From Demequina salsinemoris (lineage in GTDB: Bacteria; Actinomycetota; Actinomycetes; Actinomycetales; Demequinaceae), in contig NZ_BBQZ01000002.1 in assembly GCF_000974805.1 (NCBI RefSeq), positions 1 to 64,000 of the forward strand: a stretch of DNA of 64,000 nucleotides. Direction: 5' to 3'. The notes beneath the pieces were generated by a model. The model searched no databases. It was not told the origin of the DNA and worked only from the letters and a program-made list of their open reading frames with translations. Below, one piece after another: positions 29,013 to 37,949 of the stretch. A program made the position numbers and the translations under genes. How positions within the stretch are numbered: position 1 is the stretch's first letter; each line of letters begins with the position of its first letter.

Positions 29013-30473
29013 TCAGTCGTGCAGGAGGGCCTTCACCTCGAGGGTCGACGCGAAGGCCTCGGGCACGTCGTCCACGGTCTCCGAGTACACGCGGGCGGTG
29101 CGACCAGTGCTCCAGCCGGGCCAACCGGGGTCGCCGTCCACGATGAACCGCACCGCTGCGCCGTGCAGAGCGTCCGCGAGAGCCTGCGGCGGCGCGTCGC
29201 CCGTGATCGCGGGCACCGCATCATGCCCGAGGCAGTCGAAGAGGAACGGCAGGTCCAGGCAGTGCTCGCTGAGACCGTTGAGGCGTGATGGCCAGGCCAT
29301 GCGATAGGCCCAGGTGCTTCCGCCCGCGCGTGCCTCCGCGACGGTCGGCACGACCGAGCGGAACCATGCATCGCTGAGGAACCTGCCCACGATGCCGACC
29401 GGCCCACGATCCTCGAGGCCCGCGTTCGCGTCGAGGTAGCGCGCGGCGGAGGCGGGCGTCATCCCCAACGACGTGAGGGAGCCGGCGGCCCCGGCCGCGA
29501 CGATCTCCTCGGCCGCGATCTGGGCCATGCCGGAGAACTCGTCCTCCGTGGCGCCCATCAGCAGCGGAACCGATGCTCCGACGCCGCGCCGCATCCCGGC
29601 GAGGGCCGTGAAGGGAACCACGTCGCCGTCGACGACGGGGCAGGGGTCCATCTCCTCGGCGACAGCGCGGCGCAGGGCCGCGAGCCCGCGGAGGTCGTCA
29701 TCCGCGCTCTGCACGTCGAGCAGCTCGTCCTCCGTGAGGGAGGCGAAGCCCTCGTCCGTCCATGGGATCCCTGCACGCTCGGCCACCCGGCGGGAGCGCG
29801 CCTCGGCCTCGTCCCGACCCAGGTCGGTGAGGACCCCGGACATCGACAGCGCGCCTCGGAACAGGCCCTGTGCGGACGGGAGCCCGAGGAGCTGGAGCAC
29901 CGCTCCGCCGCCTGCCGACTGGCCGGCGATCGTCACCTTCGTCGGGTCCCCTCCGAATGAGGCGATGCTCTCCTGGACCCAGCGCAAGGCGGCCAGCCAG
30001 TCGAGCACCCCGCGGTTCGGGATGGCGCCGGGCACGTGGCCGAATCCCTGGAAGCCCAACCGGTAGGAGACGTTCACCGTCACGATCCCGTCGCGGTTGA
30101 ACGTCGCGCCGTCGTACCACGGGCTCGCCGGCGAGCCGGCGACATAGCCGCCGCCGTGGATCCAGACGAGCACCGGGAGGCCCGACGCATCGGGGTCGGG
30201 GGTGAACACCGAGACGTTGAGGATGTCGTCACCGGGGATGCTCGGCTCGGGGACGGACGTGACCTCGGCGAAAGGCCGCCGCTGAGGGGTCGCGCCCGGC
30301 CTGGTCCCATCGAGCACCCCGTTCCAGGGCGCGCGGGGAACGGGGGCGGCGAAGCGCAGCGGGCCGACGGGAGGCTCCGCGAACGGGATGCCGAGGAACG
30401 CGTGGGAGGTGCTGCCTGCGAACGAGCGGGACACGCCTCGCACGGCACCCGCGGGGGTCTGGACGACTGTCAT
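29013..30473 (-). CDS. Type-B carboxylesterase
   Basis: A 486-aa alpha/beta hydrolase of the carboxylesterase/lipase B family. Early signature FLGIPFAEPPVGPLRF, oxyanion-hole segment VLVWIHGGGYVAGS, nucleophile elbow GQSAGGG (Ser186), and the catalytic acid and histidine probably in GATEDEFSG and GLSEHCLDLPF. No signal peptide, so it is probably cytoplasmic. Start ATG 30473 follows a CAGGAT element by 6 nt without an SD. It is divergent from the MBL hydrolase gene with 70 nt between them. Natural ester unknown. Confidence 0.93.
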   Translation of the reverse strand: MTVVQTPAGAVRGVSRSFAGSTSHAFLGIPFAEPPVGPLRFAAPVPRAPWNGVLDGTRPGATPQRRPFAEVTSVPEPSIPGDDILNVSVFTPDPDASGLPVLVWIHGGGYVAGSPASPWYDGATFNRDGIVTVNVSYRLGFQGFGHVPGAIPNRGVLDWLAALRWVQESIASFGGDPTKVTIAGQSAGGGAVLQLLGLPSAQGLFRGALSMSGVLTDLGRDEAEARSRRVAERAGIPWTDEGFASLTEDELLDVQSADDDLRGLAALRRAVAEEMDPCPVVDGDVVPFTALAGMRRGVGASVPLLMGATEDEFSGMAQIAAEEIVAAGAAGSLTSLGMTPASAARYLDANAGLEDRGPVGIVGRFLSDAWFRSVVPTVAEARAGGSTWAYRMAWPSRLNGLSEHCLDLPFLFDCLGHDAVPAITGDAPPQALADALHGAAVRFIVDGDPGWPGWSTGRTARVYSETVDDVPEAFASTLEVKALLHD

Positions 30474-30479
30474 GCGCCC

Positions 30480-30485
30480 ATCCTG
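30480..30485 (-). promoter_or_regulatory. Leaderless -10-like element of the carboxylesterase gene
   Basis: Minus-strand CAGGAT, close to TANNNT with C at the first position, ends 6 nt before the ATG at 30473. Confidence 0.4.
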
Positions 30486-30503
30486 CACCGACGGGCACGG
30501 GCG

Positions 30504-30509
30504 TAGGGT
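30504..30509 (+). promoter_or_regulatory. -10 element of the MBL hydrolase gene
   Basis: TAGGGT fits TANNNT and would start transcription about 28 nt before the ATG at 30544. That leaves room for the GGGAAGGA ribosome-binding site. Confidence 0.4.
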
Positions 30510-30543
30510 GAGCCTGACGGGTCCAATTCTGGGAAGGATCGAG

Positions 30544-31185
30544 ATGCGGCTGACGAAGCACATCCACGCATGCGTGATGCTCGAGGACGGCGGCCGAACG
30601 CTGCTGATCGATCCTGGCGCGTTCGATCCGCGCACGCCCGAGCTGCTCGCCGCGGCGGACGCGGTGCTCATCAGCCACGCTCACTACGACCACTTCGATC
30701 GTCCCGCGCTCGAGGCCGAGCTCGCGCGGAGGCCGAGCCTTCCCGTCGTCGGGCTCGCGGAGGTCCTGGGGCCGATCGCCGAGGTCGGCACAGGAGTCGA
30801 GCTCGTCAGCCCAGGAGCGAGGATCGAGGTCGCGGGCTTCGAGGTCGAGGTGCACGGCGGCCTGCACGCGGAGATCTATCCCGACGACCCGCGGATCCCG
30901 AGCGTCGGCTTCCTCGTGGACGGTCGGGTCTATCACCCGGGCGATTCCTACGAGGTGCCGGAGGTGGCCATCGCGACCCTGCTCGTCCCCGTCTCCGGGC
31001 CGTGGACGCGTTTCGCCGACGCGGCCGCGTTCGTGGCCGCCGTGTCGCCGCGCCGCGCGATCGCGATCCACGAGGCGGCTTTGAGCGAGATCGGCCTGAG
31101 GATGCTCGACGGGCACCTGGGCGAGGGCGGTCGCTCGCCCGTCCCGCTCGAGCGGCTCGAGGTGGGCGCCTCGACGGACGTCTGA
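30544..31185 (+). CDS. Metallo-beta-lactamase-fold hydrolase
   Basis: A 213-aa hydrolase of the MBL superfamily, UlaG/YtnP-like branch judging by length. The metal motif HAHYDHFD spans residues 45-52 (HxHxDH). Further ligands are probably His in VEVHGGLHAEI, the Asp in YHPGDSYEVP, and the His of IAIHEAALSE. Chosen start ATG 30544 has GGGAAGGA upstream. Relatives often carry only one or two metals and act on phosphoesters or lactones, and the substrate here is unknown. It is divergent from the carboxylesterase. Confidence 0.9.
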   Translation: MRLTKHIHACVMLEDGGRTLLIDPGAFDPRTPELLAAADAVLISHAHYDHFDRPALEAELARRPSLPVVGLAEVLGPIAEVGTGVELVSPGARIEVAGFEVEVHGGLHAEIYPDDPRIPSVGFLVDGRVYHPGDSYEVPEVAIATLLVPVSGPWTRFADAAAFVAAVSPRRAIAIHEAALSEIGLRMLDGHLGEGGRSPVPLERLEVGASTDV

Positions 31186-31194
31186 GCGCGAGGG

Positions 31195-31956
31195 CTACGC
31201 CGTCGCGCGCACGGCCTCGGCGGCCCGGGTGAGGGCCACGCCGTAGGACCTGCCGTGACCGACCGCGTGCACCGCGAGCGGGTGCAGCTGGTGCAGCGCG
31301 ATCCTGCCCCTCCAGCCTGCGCGCAAGGGGGAGACCTCCTGGTATCCGGCGTAGATCGCGTCGAGGTGCGGCGCGCCGAAGAGCGCGAGCATCGCGAGGT
31401 CCGTCTCGCCGTGGCCCCCGTGCGCGGCCGGGTCGATGAGCACGGTCCCGTCACGTCCGAACAGCAGGTTCCCCGCCCACAGGTCGCCGTGGATGCGAGA
31501 AGGAGCGGCTCCGTCGTCGAAGGCGCCGCCGGCGATCACGTCGCACGCCCGTCGAACCTCGTCGGCCTCGGTGAGGCGAAGGTTTCCGGCCGCGACCGCA
31601 TCGTCCAGGAACGGCAGGACCCGGCCGTGAGCGTAGAACTCGCCCCATGAGTCGGACAGGATCGAGGGCATCGGGCGCTCGCCGATGAAGAGCTGCCCGT
31701 CCCAGCCCGCGGGCGGGCCGCCGAAAGCCTCCGCGCCCGCGAGGTGCGTACGGGCGAGCGCCGCGCCGAAGGCGCGCGCGGCCGCCTCCGTCGGGTGGAC
31801 CTCTTCGATCCGTGCCACCTCGATCCGGTCGGCCGCGACGTCGATGACGTCCACGCATCGCGCCCCGCCCGCGGCGGCGAGCCAGCGCAGGCCGGCGGCC
31901 TCGGCCCCGAAGAACCCGGCCGGAGCATCGTCGCGGCGCTTGACGATCGCGTCCAC
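31195..31956 (-). CDS. Fructosamine kinase family protein
   Basis: A 253-aa small-molecule kinase of the fructosamine-3-kinase/aminoglycoside-phosphotransferase fold, which phosphorylates ketoamines so that glycated proteins or free fructosamines can be repaired. Visible motifs: the N-lobe Lys in IVKRRDD followed by FFGAEAAGLRWLAAAGG, the catalytic loop HGDLWAGNLLF (156-166), and the metal-binding Asp of VLIDPAAHGGHGETDLAML. The family is typically about 260-290 aa, so this is near full length. Start GTG 31956 with CACGCT 6 nt upstream and no SD. It ends 9 nt from the convergent MBL gene and starts 12 nt after the MFS gene stop. Confidence 0.92.
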   Translation of the reverse strand: MDAIVKRRDDAPAGFFGAEAAGLRWLAAAGGARCVDVIDVAADRIEVARIEEVHPTEAAARAFGAALARTHLAGAEAFGGPPAGWDGQLFIGERPMPSILSDSWGEFYAHGRVLPFLDDAVAAGNLRLTEADEVRRACDVIAGGAFDDGAAPSRIHGDLWAGNLLFGRDGTVLIDPAAHGGHGETDLAMLALFGAPHLDAIYAGYQEVSPLRAGWRGRIALHQLHPLAVHAVGHGRSYGVALTRAAEAVRATA

Positions 31957-31968
31957 GGGCCCAGCGTG

Positions 31969-33198
31969 TCAGGAATCTGCCGCCTCGGGGACCTTGCGCG
32001 GCGCCATCGCGCCGGCGAGGACCGCGACGAGCACGCCGAACACCGGCACGAGCGACAGGCCGGCACGCAGCGACGACTGGTCCGCGATCCACCCCACGAG
32101 AGGCGGCGACACCAGGAAGGCCAGGCGCAGCAGCCACGAGAGGATCGTGAGCCCCGTGCCCTCTCTGAGGCCGGGCAGCTCGTCGGCGGCGTGCATCGCG
32201 CCGGGGATCAGGGTCGCGACGCCGAAGCCCGCGGCGGCGAAGCCCGCGATCGTGCCCCACGGCGACGGGAAGGCGAGCGCGAGCCCCATCCCGAGAGCGA
32301 CGAGCGCGCCGCCAGCGCGCGCGACCGCGCGCTGACCCCAACGGTCCACCATGCCGTCGCCCAGCAGCCGCCCGATGAACTGACTGCCCTGCATCGCGAC
32401 GAAGGCGAAGGCCGCGACCGCTGCGCCGGTCGCGAGCTCGTCCTGCATGTAGCTCGCCGACCACGTGGAGGCGGCGTCCTCGGCCCATCCGCCGCCGATC
32501 GCGATGACGGTGAGCGCGAGCAGCAGACCCCACGTGCGGAGCGGGATGCGTGCGAGCGGCGTGTGCTGCGGCACGGCGGACTCGCCCGCGGCGTGGTCGA
32601 CCTCGCTCGCGGACGGTGCGCCGTGTCGCAGCAGCATCGGGTGCGCGATCGCGTTCATCACGACCACGACGACGAGCGTGACGGCGAACTGGAGCGTCAC
32701 GGGGACGCCGAGGCCCGCGAAGGCGCCGCCCAGCAGTCCGCCCGTGACCGCGCCGATCGACCACAGCGCGTGGAACGAGTTGAGGATCGACCGCCGGTAC
32801 AACCGCTGCACCTGAAGGCCGTGGGCGTTCTGCGCGACGTCGACCCAGGCGTCCGTGACGCCCACGACGAACAGCGCGGCGCCGAAGAGCCACACCGTGG
32901 GGGCGGCGCCCGCGGCGAGCATCGCCGCGCCGCTCACGACCATCGTCACGGTCGCGACGCGCGCCGAGCCGAACCTGCGCATCAGCGGTGCCGCGAGCAG
33001 TCCGAGCGCGAGCGCCCCGATCGGCCACATCGCGGCCGCGATGCCGAGCGTGCCGTACGAGATCTCGAGCGCGGCGCGGATGTCGGGGATGCGAGGAGCG
33101 AATCCGCCGAGGACGATGCCGTTCGTGAAGAACACGAGCGAGACGCCGAGGCGGGCGCGGCGGAGCTCGGCGGGCACGGCCGTGACCGGGGTCGTCAT
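31969..33198 (-). CDS. MFS transporter
   Basis: A 409-aa membrane protein with about 12 predicted helices. Helix 1 reads LVFFTNGIVLGGFAPRIPDI, and the segment TDAWVDVAQNAHGLQVQ between helices 4 and 5 resembles the YbjJ/sugar-MFS branch of bacterial proteins. It is followed 12 nt later by the fructosamine kinase gene on the same strand, so the pair may import and then phosphorylate a sugar amine (inference from context only). The upstream GH3 glucosidase is on the same strand 66 nt away. Confidence 0.88.
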   Translation of the reverse strand: MTTPVTAVPAELRRARLGVSLVFFTNGIVLGGFAPRIPDIRAALEISYGTLGIAAAMWPIGALALGLLAAPLMRRFGSARVATVTMVVSGAAMLAAGAAPTVWLFGAALFVVGVTDAWVDVAQNAHGLQVQRLYRRSILNSFHALWSIGAVTGGLLGGAFAGLGVPVTLQFAVTLVVVVVMNAIAHPMLLRHGAPSASEVDHAAGESAVPQHTPLARIPLRTWGLLLALTVIAIGGGWAEDAASTWSASYMQDELATGAAVAAFAFVAMQGSQFIGRLLGDGMVDRWGQRAVARAGGALVALGMGLALAFPSPWGTIAGFAAAGFGVATLIPGAMHAADELPGLREGTGLTILSWLLRLAFLVSPPLVGWIADQSSLRAGLSLVPVFGVLVAVLAGAMAPRKVPEAADS

Positions 33199-33264
33199 GC
33201 GGGTGCCGTGCGCACGCGCGCGCCGCGATCGCCCGTGCGGCGGTCGGGCGTGCGTCGCGGGCCG

Positions 33265-35508
33265 CTAGGAGACATGGAAGCGCCCGTCGAGCAGGTCGGA
33301 ACGGTGCGACGACGGGCCGACGAGGAGCGTGAACTCGCCGGGCTCCACGACGCGCTCGCCGCGCGCGTTCACGATCGTGCACGCCGCCACGGGCACCTCG
33401 ATGCTCACCCTCGCCGACTCGCCGGGGGCGAGCTCCACCTGGCGCACCGCCTTGAGCTCGCGGTCCGCCCAGGTCACCGACGTGTTCACGTCGCGCACGT
33501 AGATCTGGACCGTCTCGAGAGTCGGGCGCTGGCCGGTGTTGGCCACGGTGACCTCGGCCTGGACCGTGCCGTCCGTCGTGACGTCCGGTGTGAGGACGTC
33601 GAGCCCCGAGTAGGACACGGTCGTGTATGACAGCCCATGGCCCAGGACCCACGCGGGCTCCTGCGTGAGGTCCGCGTAGCGGACGCCGTGCTGCGCGTCG
33701 ATCTGGTTGTAGAACGTGGGCTGCTGGCCGACGTGACGCGCGAAGGAGATCGGGAGGCGTCCCGTCGGCTCGATGTCGCCGAACAGGATCTCCGCGAGCG
33801 CGGTGCCGCCCTGCATCCCCGGGTTGGCCGCCCACACGATCGCCGACGCCATCGCATGCACCGACGGCGGCAGGACGTGCGGCTTGGACGCCATGAGGAC
33901 GACGACGAGCGGGGTGCCGGTCTCCGCGAGCGCATCGAGCATCGCGACCTGGCCTCCGAGCAGCTCGAGCGTCGCGGTGGACTTCGCCTCGCCCACGAGC
34001 TCGCCCCGGTCGCCGACGATCGCGATGCACACGTCCGACGCCTCGGCCTGCGCGACGGCCGCATCGATGAGGGCCTCGTCGGGCTCGCGCGGGATGACGA
34101 GGCGCGCGCGCGGCTGGCCGTCGTCGAAGTAGCCGCCCGCGGGGTCGGGCTCGGTGGTGAGGATCTCCGCGCCGAGCTCGTACGCGATCTCGATGTCGTC
34201 GCCCGCGACCGCGCGGAGGCCGTCGAGCGGGGTGATGATCTGCGCGCGGGGATGGCCATGCATGAGCCAGTCGGCCTGGCCCGATGCGCCCGCCCAGTCG
34301 CCGAGCGTGACGTCGGGGTCGTCGGCATTGGGGCCGGCGACGGCGACGCGATCGATCTCGTCGCGGTTCAGCGGCAGCACGCCGTCGTTCTCGAGCACGA
34401 CGATCGAGCGGCGCGCGGCCTCGAGGTTGAGCGCGGTGTGCTCGGCGCACGCGATGACCTCCGCCTGCCTCGCGGGGTCCGGGCGGCGCTGGTCCTCGAA
34501 GAGGCCCAGGTCGAACTTGACGGTGAGGATGCGGGCGACGGCCTCGTCGATGCGCGACTCATCGAGCAGTCCGCGCGCGACCGCCTCCTGCGCGCCCGTG
34601 AAGAAGTCGGGCGTCGTCATGATCATGTCGTTGCCCGCGTTCACGGCAGCCGCCGACGCCTCGGCGTAGTCGGGGAAGAGGCGCTGCTCGCGCACGAGGT
34701 TGCCGACATTGTCCCAGTCGGTGATGAGCATGCCGTCGTAGCCCCACTCGCCGCGCAGCACGTCGTTCAGGAGCCAGTCGTTGATCGTGATCGGGGTGCC
34801 GTCGATGGCCTGGTAGCCGAGCATGAACGTGCGGCAGCCCTCCCGCGCGACGCGCTCGAAGGGCGGCAGGTACCACGAGCGCAGCTTGCGCTGCGAGACG
34901 TCGGCCTCGGACGCGTCGCGCCCGCCCTGCGTCTCCGAGTACGCGGCGAAGTGCTTCGCGGTCGCGAGGATGCCCTCACGATCGCCGAGGCCATCGCCCT
35001 GGTACCCGCGGAAGAGCGCTGAGGCGAGCTCGCCGATGAGCCACGGGTCCTCGCCGAACGTCTCGGAGACACGTCCCCAGCGCAGGTCGCGCGCGATGCA
35101 CAGGACAGGGGAGAAGGTCCAATGGATGCCGGTGGTGGACACCTCTCGCGCGGTCGCCCGTCCGATGCGCTCCACGAGATCGGCGTCGAACGTCGCCGCC
35201 ATGCCGAGCTGGGTGGGGAAGATCGTCGCGCCCTCGAAGAACGAGTGCCCATGGATGCAGTCCTCGCCGATGAGCAGCGGGATGCCGAGCCGTGAGCCGT
35301 CGGCCAGCTCGTGCGCGCGGGCGAGGCTCTCGGGCGAGGCATGAAGGATCGAGCCGACGTGCCACTCCTCGACGAGGTGGTCGACCCCGTCGTAGGTGTG
35401 CATCTGCATCATCTGGCCGACCTTCTCCGGGAGCGTCATCCGGTCGACGAGATCGGCGACGCGCTCCGCCGTGGGAAGGTTCGGATCCAGGTAGGCGGGC
35501 GCGGTCAT
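33265..35508 (-). CDS. Glycoside hydrolase family 3 beta-glucosidase
   Basis: A 747-aa enzyme that removes terminal beta-linked glucose or related sugars. Domain order is the BglX type: an N-terminal TIM-like barrel (about 10-330) with catalytic Asp264 in MLITDWDNVGN, an alpha/beta sandwich (about 360-590) with acid/base region around VVVLMASKPHVLP, and a fibronectin-III-like C-terminal domain (about 660-747, TLETVQIYVRDV). The KHFAAYSETQGGRDASEADV segment is a GH3 substrate signature. No signal peptide, so intracellular hydrolysis of imported oligosaccharide is likely. Start ATG 35508 has AAGGA upstream. It is divergent from a TetR gene. Confidence 0.95.
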   Translation of the reverse strand: MTAPAYLDPNLPTAERVADLVDRMTLPEKVGQMMQMHTYDGVDHLVEEWHVGSILHASPESLARAHELADGSRLGIPLLIGEDCIHGHSFFEGATIFPTQLGMAATFDADLVERIGRATAREVSTTGIHWTFSPVLCIARDLRWGRVSETFGEDPWLIGELASALFRGYQGDGLGDREGILATAKHFAAYSETQGGRDASEADVSQRKLRSWYLPPFERVAREGCRTFMLGYQAIDGTPITINDWLLNDVLRGEWGYDGMLITDWDNVGNLVREQRLFPDYAEASAAAVNAGNDMIMTTPDFFTGAQEAVARGLLDESRIDEAVARILTVKFDLGLFEDQRRPDPARQAEVIACAEHTALNLEAARRSIVVLENDGVLPLNRDEIDRVAVAGPNADDPDVTLGDWAGASGQADWLMHGHPRAQIITPLDGLRAVAGDDIEIAYELGAEILTTEPDPAGGYFDDGQPRARLVIPREPDEALIDAAVAQAEASDVCIAIVGDRGELVGEAKSTATLELLGGQVAMLDALAETGTPLVVVLMASKPHVLPPSVHAMASAIVWAANPGMQGGTALAEILFGDIEPTGRLPISFARHVGQQPTFYNQIDAQHGVRYADLTQEPAWVLGHGLSYTTVSYSGLDVLTPDVTTDGTVQAEVTVANTGQRPTLETVQIYVRDVNTSVTWADRELKAVRQVELAPGESARVSIEVPVAACTIVNARGERVVEPGEFTLLVGPSSHRSDLLDGRFHVS

Positions 35509-35552
35509 GGCACGGGTCCTTGTCATACATCGTCGGATGGGGGAAGAATCGG

Positions 35553-35582
35553 GTCCCCAGGGTCATCGAGGCCCCTGGGGAC
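35553..35582. promoter_or_regulatory. Inverted repeat between divergent GH3 and tetR genes
   Basis: GTCCCCAGGG (35553-35562) and CCCTGGGGAC (35573-35582) are exact complements separated by 10 nt. The position between two divergent starts, with arm centres about two helical turns apart, suits a regulator dimer. A terminator is less likely because both genes start here. Confidence 0.6.
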
Positions 35583-35635
35583 GCTATCACCGGTTAAGTT
35601 GGTTGAGCACGACAAGGATCGCTGAGGGGGAAGGC

Positions 35636-36241
35636 ATGGCCGAGCACACTCGCCGCCAGAGCCGCAGCGCCTTGCGTGATCGCCTCCTCGATGCCGCGAC
35701 AGAGCTCTTCGCTGAGCGCGGCTACCGCTCGGTCACGCTTGCCGACGTCGCGGCGCGATGCGACGTCGCCGAGGCGAGCGTCCAGCATGACTTTCCCTCC
35801 GTCGGCGCGCTCGCGACCGCAGTGCTGGCCCGCCGTGACGAGGTGTCGCCGCGTCGGGGTCTCGTGAGCGGACTCTCCGGGCGTCGCCTGCTCTCGGCGC
35901 TGTGCGGGGTCGTGGGGGACAACACGGCGGAGCGCGATCTGGTCGCGCTGTTCGCCGCCGTGTCGGTCGACGCGATAGCGGACGACCATGCCTCGCACGA
36001 CTACTTCGAGGCCCGGTATGCGGCGGTCTCCGTATGGATCGCCGACGCCTTCGCCGAGGTGGCGGCCGAGGGTGGGCTGCGCGACGGCGTCGAACCGATG
36101 CGTGCCGCACGGCAGATGATCGCCCTCATGGACGGCATGCAGATCCAATGGCTCTACGACCCTCATGTCGACATGGTCGATCCCGTGCGAGGCTTCCTCG
36201 ATCTGCAGCTCGTCGAGCCGATCGAGCCGTTCACGCTGTAG
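35636..36241 (+). CDS. TetR-family transcriptional regulator
   Basis: A 201-aa regulator from ATG 35636 (SD GAGGGGGAAGG). The N-terminal helix-turn-helix spans about residues 12-58: RDRLLDAATELFAERGYRSV, then TLADVAARCDVAEASVQHDF. The recognition helix has VQHDFPS where most TetR proteins have xYxHFxS, so the usual aromatic residue is missing. The C-terminal ligand domain is all-helical with no identifiable ligand. It is divergent from the GH3 glucosidase and probably controls it and/or itself through the 35553-35582 repeat (inference). Confidence 0.9.
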   Translation: MAEHTRRQSRSALRDRLLDAATELFAERGYRSVTLADVAARCDVAEASVQHDFPSVGALATAVLARRDEVSPRRGLVSGLSGRRLLSALCGVVGDNTAERDLVALFAAVSVDAIADDHASHDYFEARYAAVSVWIADAFAEVAAEGGLRDGVEPMRAARQMIALMDGMQIQWLYDPHVDMVDPVRGFLDLQLVEPIEPFTL

Positions 36242-36373
36242 GCCGGCCTGCGCCTTGGGTCCTCGTCGTCCGGAGCGACGCCGCCGATAGAGCGGCCCGA
36301 GACACTTCTCCCTCGTATCCGTGTGGCACCCGGCGACACGCCGCACGGGACCGACGTCCCGTGCAGACCTGGG

Positions 36374-36402
36374 TTGACAGGTCTACCGTCGAAGACAGGT
36401 GA
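36374..36402 (+). promoter_or_regulatory. Candidate promoter of the DoxX gene
   Basis: TTGACA (36374-36379) is a consensus -35. With 17-nt spacing the -10 hexamer would be AGGTGA (36397-36402), which is weak. The DoxX start lies about 50 nt downstream. The rest of the 36242-36453 gap shows no other signal. Confidence 0.4.
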
Positions 36403-36453
36403 TCAATGACGAATCACCTAAGTGCTCGAAAACCGGAATTCGAGGAGAGAACC

Positions 36454-37035
36454 ATGGCAATGAAGGAAGAGGTCGCCAGCACCTCCGTCAACGCTGGATC
36501 CAAGTTCGGCTGGGTGATGCTGAGCGTCACCCGCATCGTGCTCGGGTTCTACTTCCTGTGGGCGTTCATCGACAAGCTGTTCGGACTCGGATACTCCGTG
36601 TGCCGCACGACGGCTGACGACGGCACGTTCTCGATCGATGCGTTCTGCGACAGCGCATGGATCAACGGCGGTCACGTCACCGAGGGCTACCTCGTGTACG
36701 GAGGCAACGTCAACAGCCCGTTCCACGAGTTCTTCGTGAACCTCGGCGCCGAGCGTTGGACCGACTGGCCCTTCATGATCGGACTGCTCGGCGTGGGACT
36801 CGCGCTCATGCTCGGCATCGGCACCAAGGTCGGCGCGATCTCGGGCACGCTCATGGTGACGTTCATGTACATGACGCAGATGCCCACCACCACCAACCTG
36901 TTCCTCGACGACCACGTCATCATGGCCGTCGCGATGCTCGCCGCCGCGTGGCTCGAGGCGGACCGCCAGGCGATCGGCATCGGCAACTGGTGGCGCAAGC
37001 TGGAGATCGTCCAGAAGAACCCCTGGCTCGTCTGA
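36454..37035 (+). CDS. DoxX-like membrane protein
   Basis: A 193-aa membrane protein, ATG 36454 with a GAGGAGAG ribosome-binding site (an upstream in-frame ATG at 36406 lacks one). Four hydrophobic helices are visible: VMLSVTRIVLGFYFLWAFI, FMIGLLGVGLALMLGIGT, AISGTLMVTFMYMTQ and HVIMAVAMLAAAW. Between helices 1 and 2 is a longer external loop with two cysteines (VCRTT and FCDSA), which could form a disulfide. DoxX-family proteins are tied to redox metabolism at the membrane in several bacteria, and its role here is unknown. A terminator follows 12 nt downstream. Confidence 0.85.
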   Translation: MAMKEEVASTSVNAGSKFGWVMLSVTRIVLGFYFLWAFIDKLFGLGYSVCRTTADDGTFSIDAFCDSAWINGGHVTEGYLVYGGNVNSPFHEFFVNLGAERWTDWPFMIGLLGVGLALMLGIGTKVGAISGTLMVTFMYMTQMPTTTNLFLDDHVIMAVAMLAAAWLEADRQAIGIGNWWRKLEIVQKNPWLV

Positions 37036-37046
37036 GCCCCTCACGC

Positions 37047-37084
37047 AGCGCCCGGACCGTCAGCCCCCAGACGGCCCGGGCGCT
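37047..37084 (+). terminator. Terminator after the DoxX gene
   Basis: AGCGCCCGG-ACCGTC pairs with GACGG-CCCGGGCGCT (one bulged base) around a CCCCCA loop and is followed by TTT. The convergent SGNH gene stops at 37102, so it may act in both directions. Confidence 0.8.
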
Positions 37085-37101
37085 TTCGCGTGCGTGGAGG
37101 C

Positions 37102-37911
37102 TCAGGCGGTCGCGCTCCTGGCCTTGCGCTTCTCCTCGAGCAGCTCGTGCGTCACCATGGCGGCGACCTGCGGGATGAGGTCTCGCGAGCGCTTCGCGAC
37201 CCACGGCGTGCCGTGGCGCGCAAGCCACCACAGCCGATCAGCGAACGACGGCGAGGGCTGCGGCGGCAGGAGGCGCGCCGTGGACCCCGCCTCGCGGCCG
37301 AGGCGCTGATGGAGGTCGAGGTGGTCGAGCTGCTCGATCACGTACTGCGCGAGCGCTCGGTGGCCCAGGGCGGAGGGATGCACGCGGTCGATGTGCCAGC
37401 CGCGTCTGCCGCTCGAGGCGATCGCGGCGGCCCCGTCCACGACGAGCGTCCCCGTTCCGGCCGCCGCCAGCCTGAGGGCGGCGTTGGCGGCCCCGACACG
37501 ACGCGCCATGACGTCCGCGATCGGGCCTCCGACTAGGTCGAACAGGCCGATGCGATCGAGGGTCAGCAGCACGACCGTGCGGCCGGGGCGGGCGAGCCGC
37601 GACAGCGCGTCGGCGACGTCGCGCCGGACGTCCTCAGGGTCGAAGTCGCCGCGCAGCACGTCGTTCCCACCGACTGTCATGAGCACGACGTCGGGTTGTG
37701 CCATCAGGGCCGTCGGAACCTGGCTGTGCGCAAGGTGTCTGGCCCGCACGCCGTTGGCGGCGAGGTTCGTGAAACGCGAGGCGCCGAGCGCGTGCGCCAC
37801 GTGGGCGGCCCAGCCGACGGGGACCGCGGAGACCGTCTCAGGGCGCTGCGTGCCGTCGCCCACCCCGTACGTGATGGAGTCGCCCAACGCCACTACGACC
37901 GGACCCTGCAT
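37102..37911 (-). CDS. SGNH/GDSL-family hydrolase
   Basis: A 269-aa esterase-like protein from ATG 37911 (SD GGGAGGA). Block I VALGDSITYGVGDG (Ser about residue 12), block III TVGGNDVLRGDF, block V IDRVHPSALGHRAL with the Asp/His pair. A C-terminal tail of about 70 residues (LPPQPSPSFADRLWW onwards) is rich in aromatic and basic residues and may touch the membrane. It follows the two glycosyltransferase genes on the same strand, 38 nt after the second, suggesting a role in modifying the same envelope glycan or lipid (inference). Confidence 0.91.
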   Translation of the reverse strand: MQGPVVVALGDSITYGVGDGTQRPETVSAVPVGWAAHVAHALGASRFTNLAANGVRARHLAHSQVPTALMAQPDVVLMTVGGNDVLRGDFDPEDVRRDVADALSRLARPGRTVVLLTLDRIGLFDLVGGPIADVMARRVGAANAALRLAAAGTGTLVVDGAAAIASSGRRGWHIDRVHPSALGHRALAQYVIEQLDHLDLHQRLGREAGSTARLLPPQPSPSFADRLWWLARHGTPWVAKRSRDLIPQVAAMVTHELLEEKRKARSATA

Positions 37912-37949
37912 CGTGACGTCCTCCCAGGGAAGCTCTCCTCGGCTGGTGG

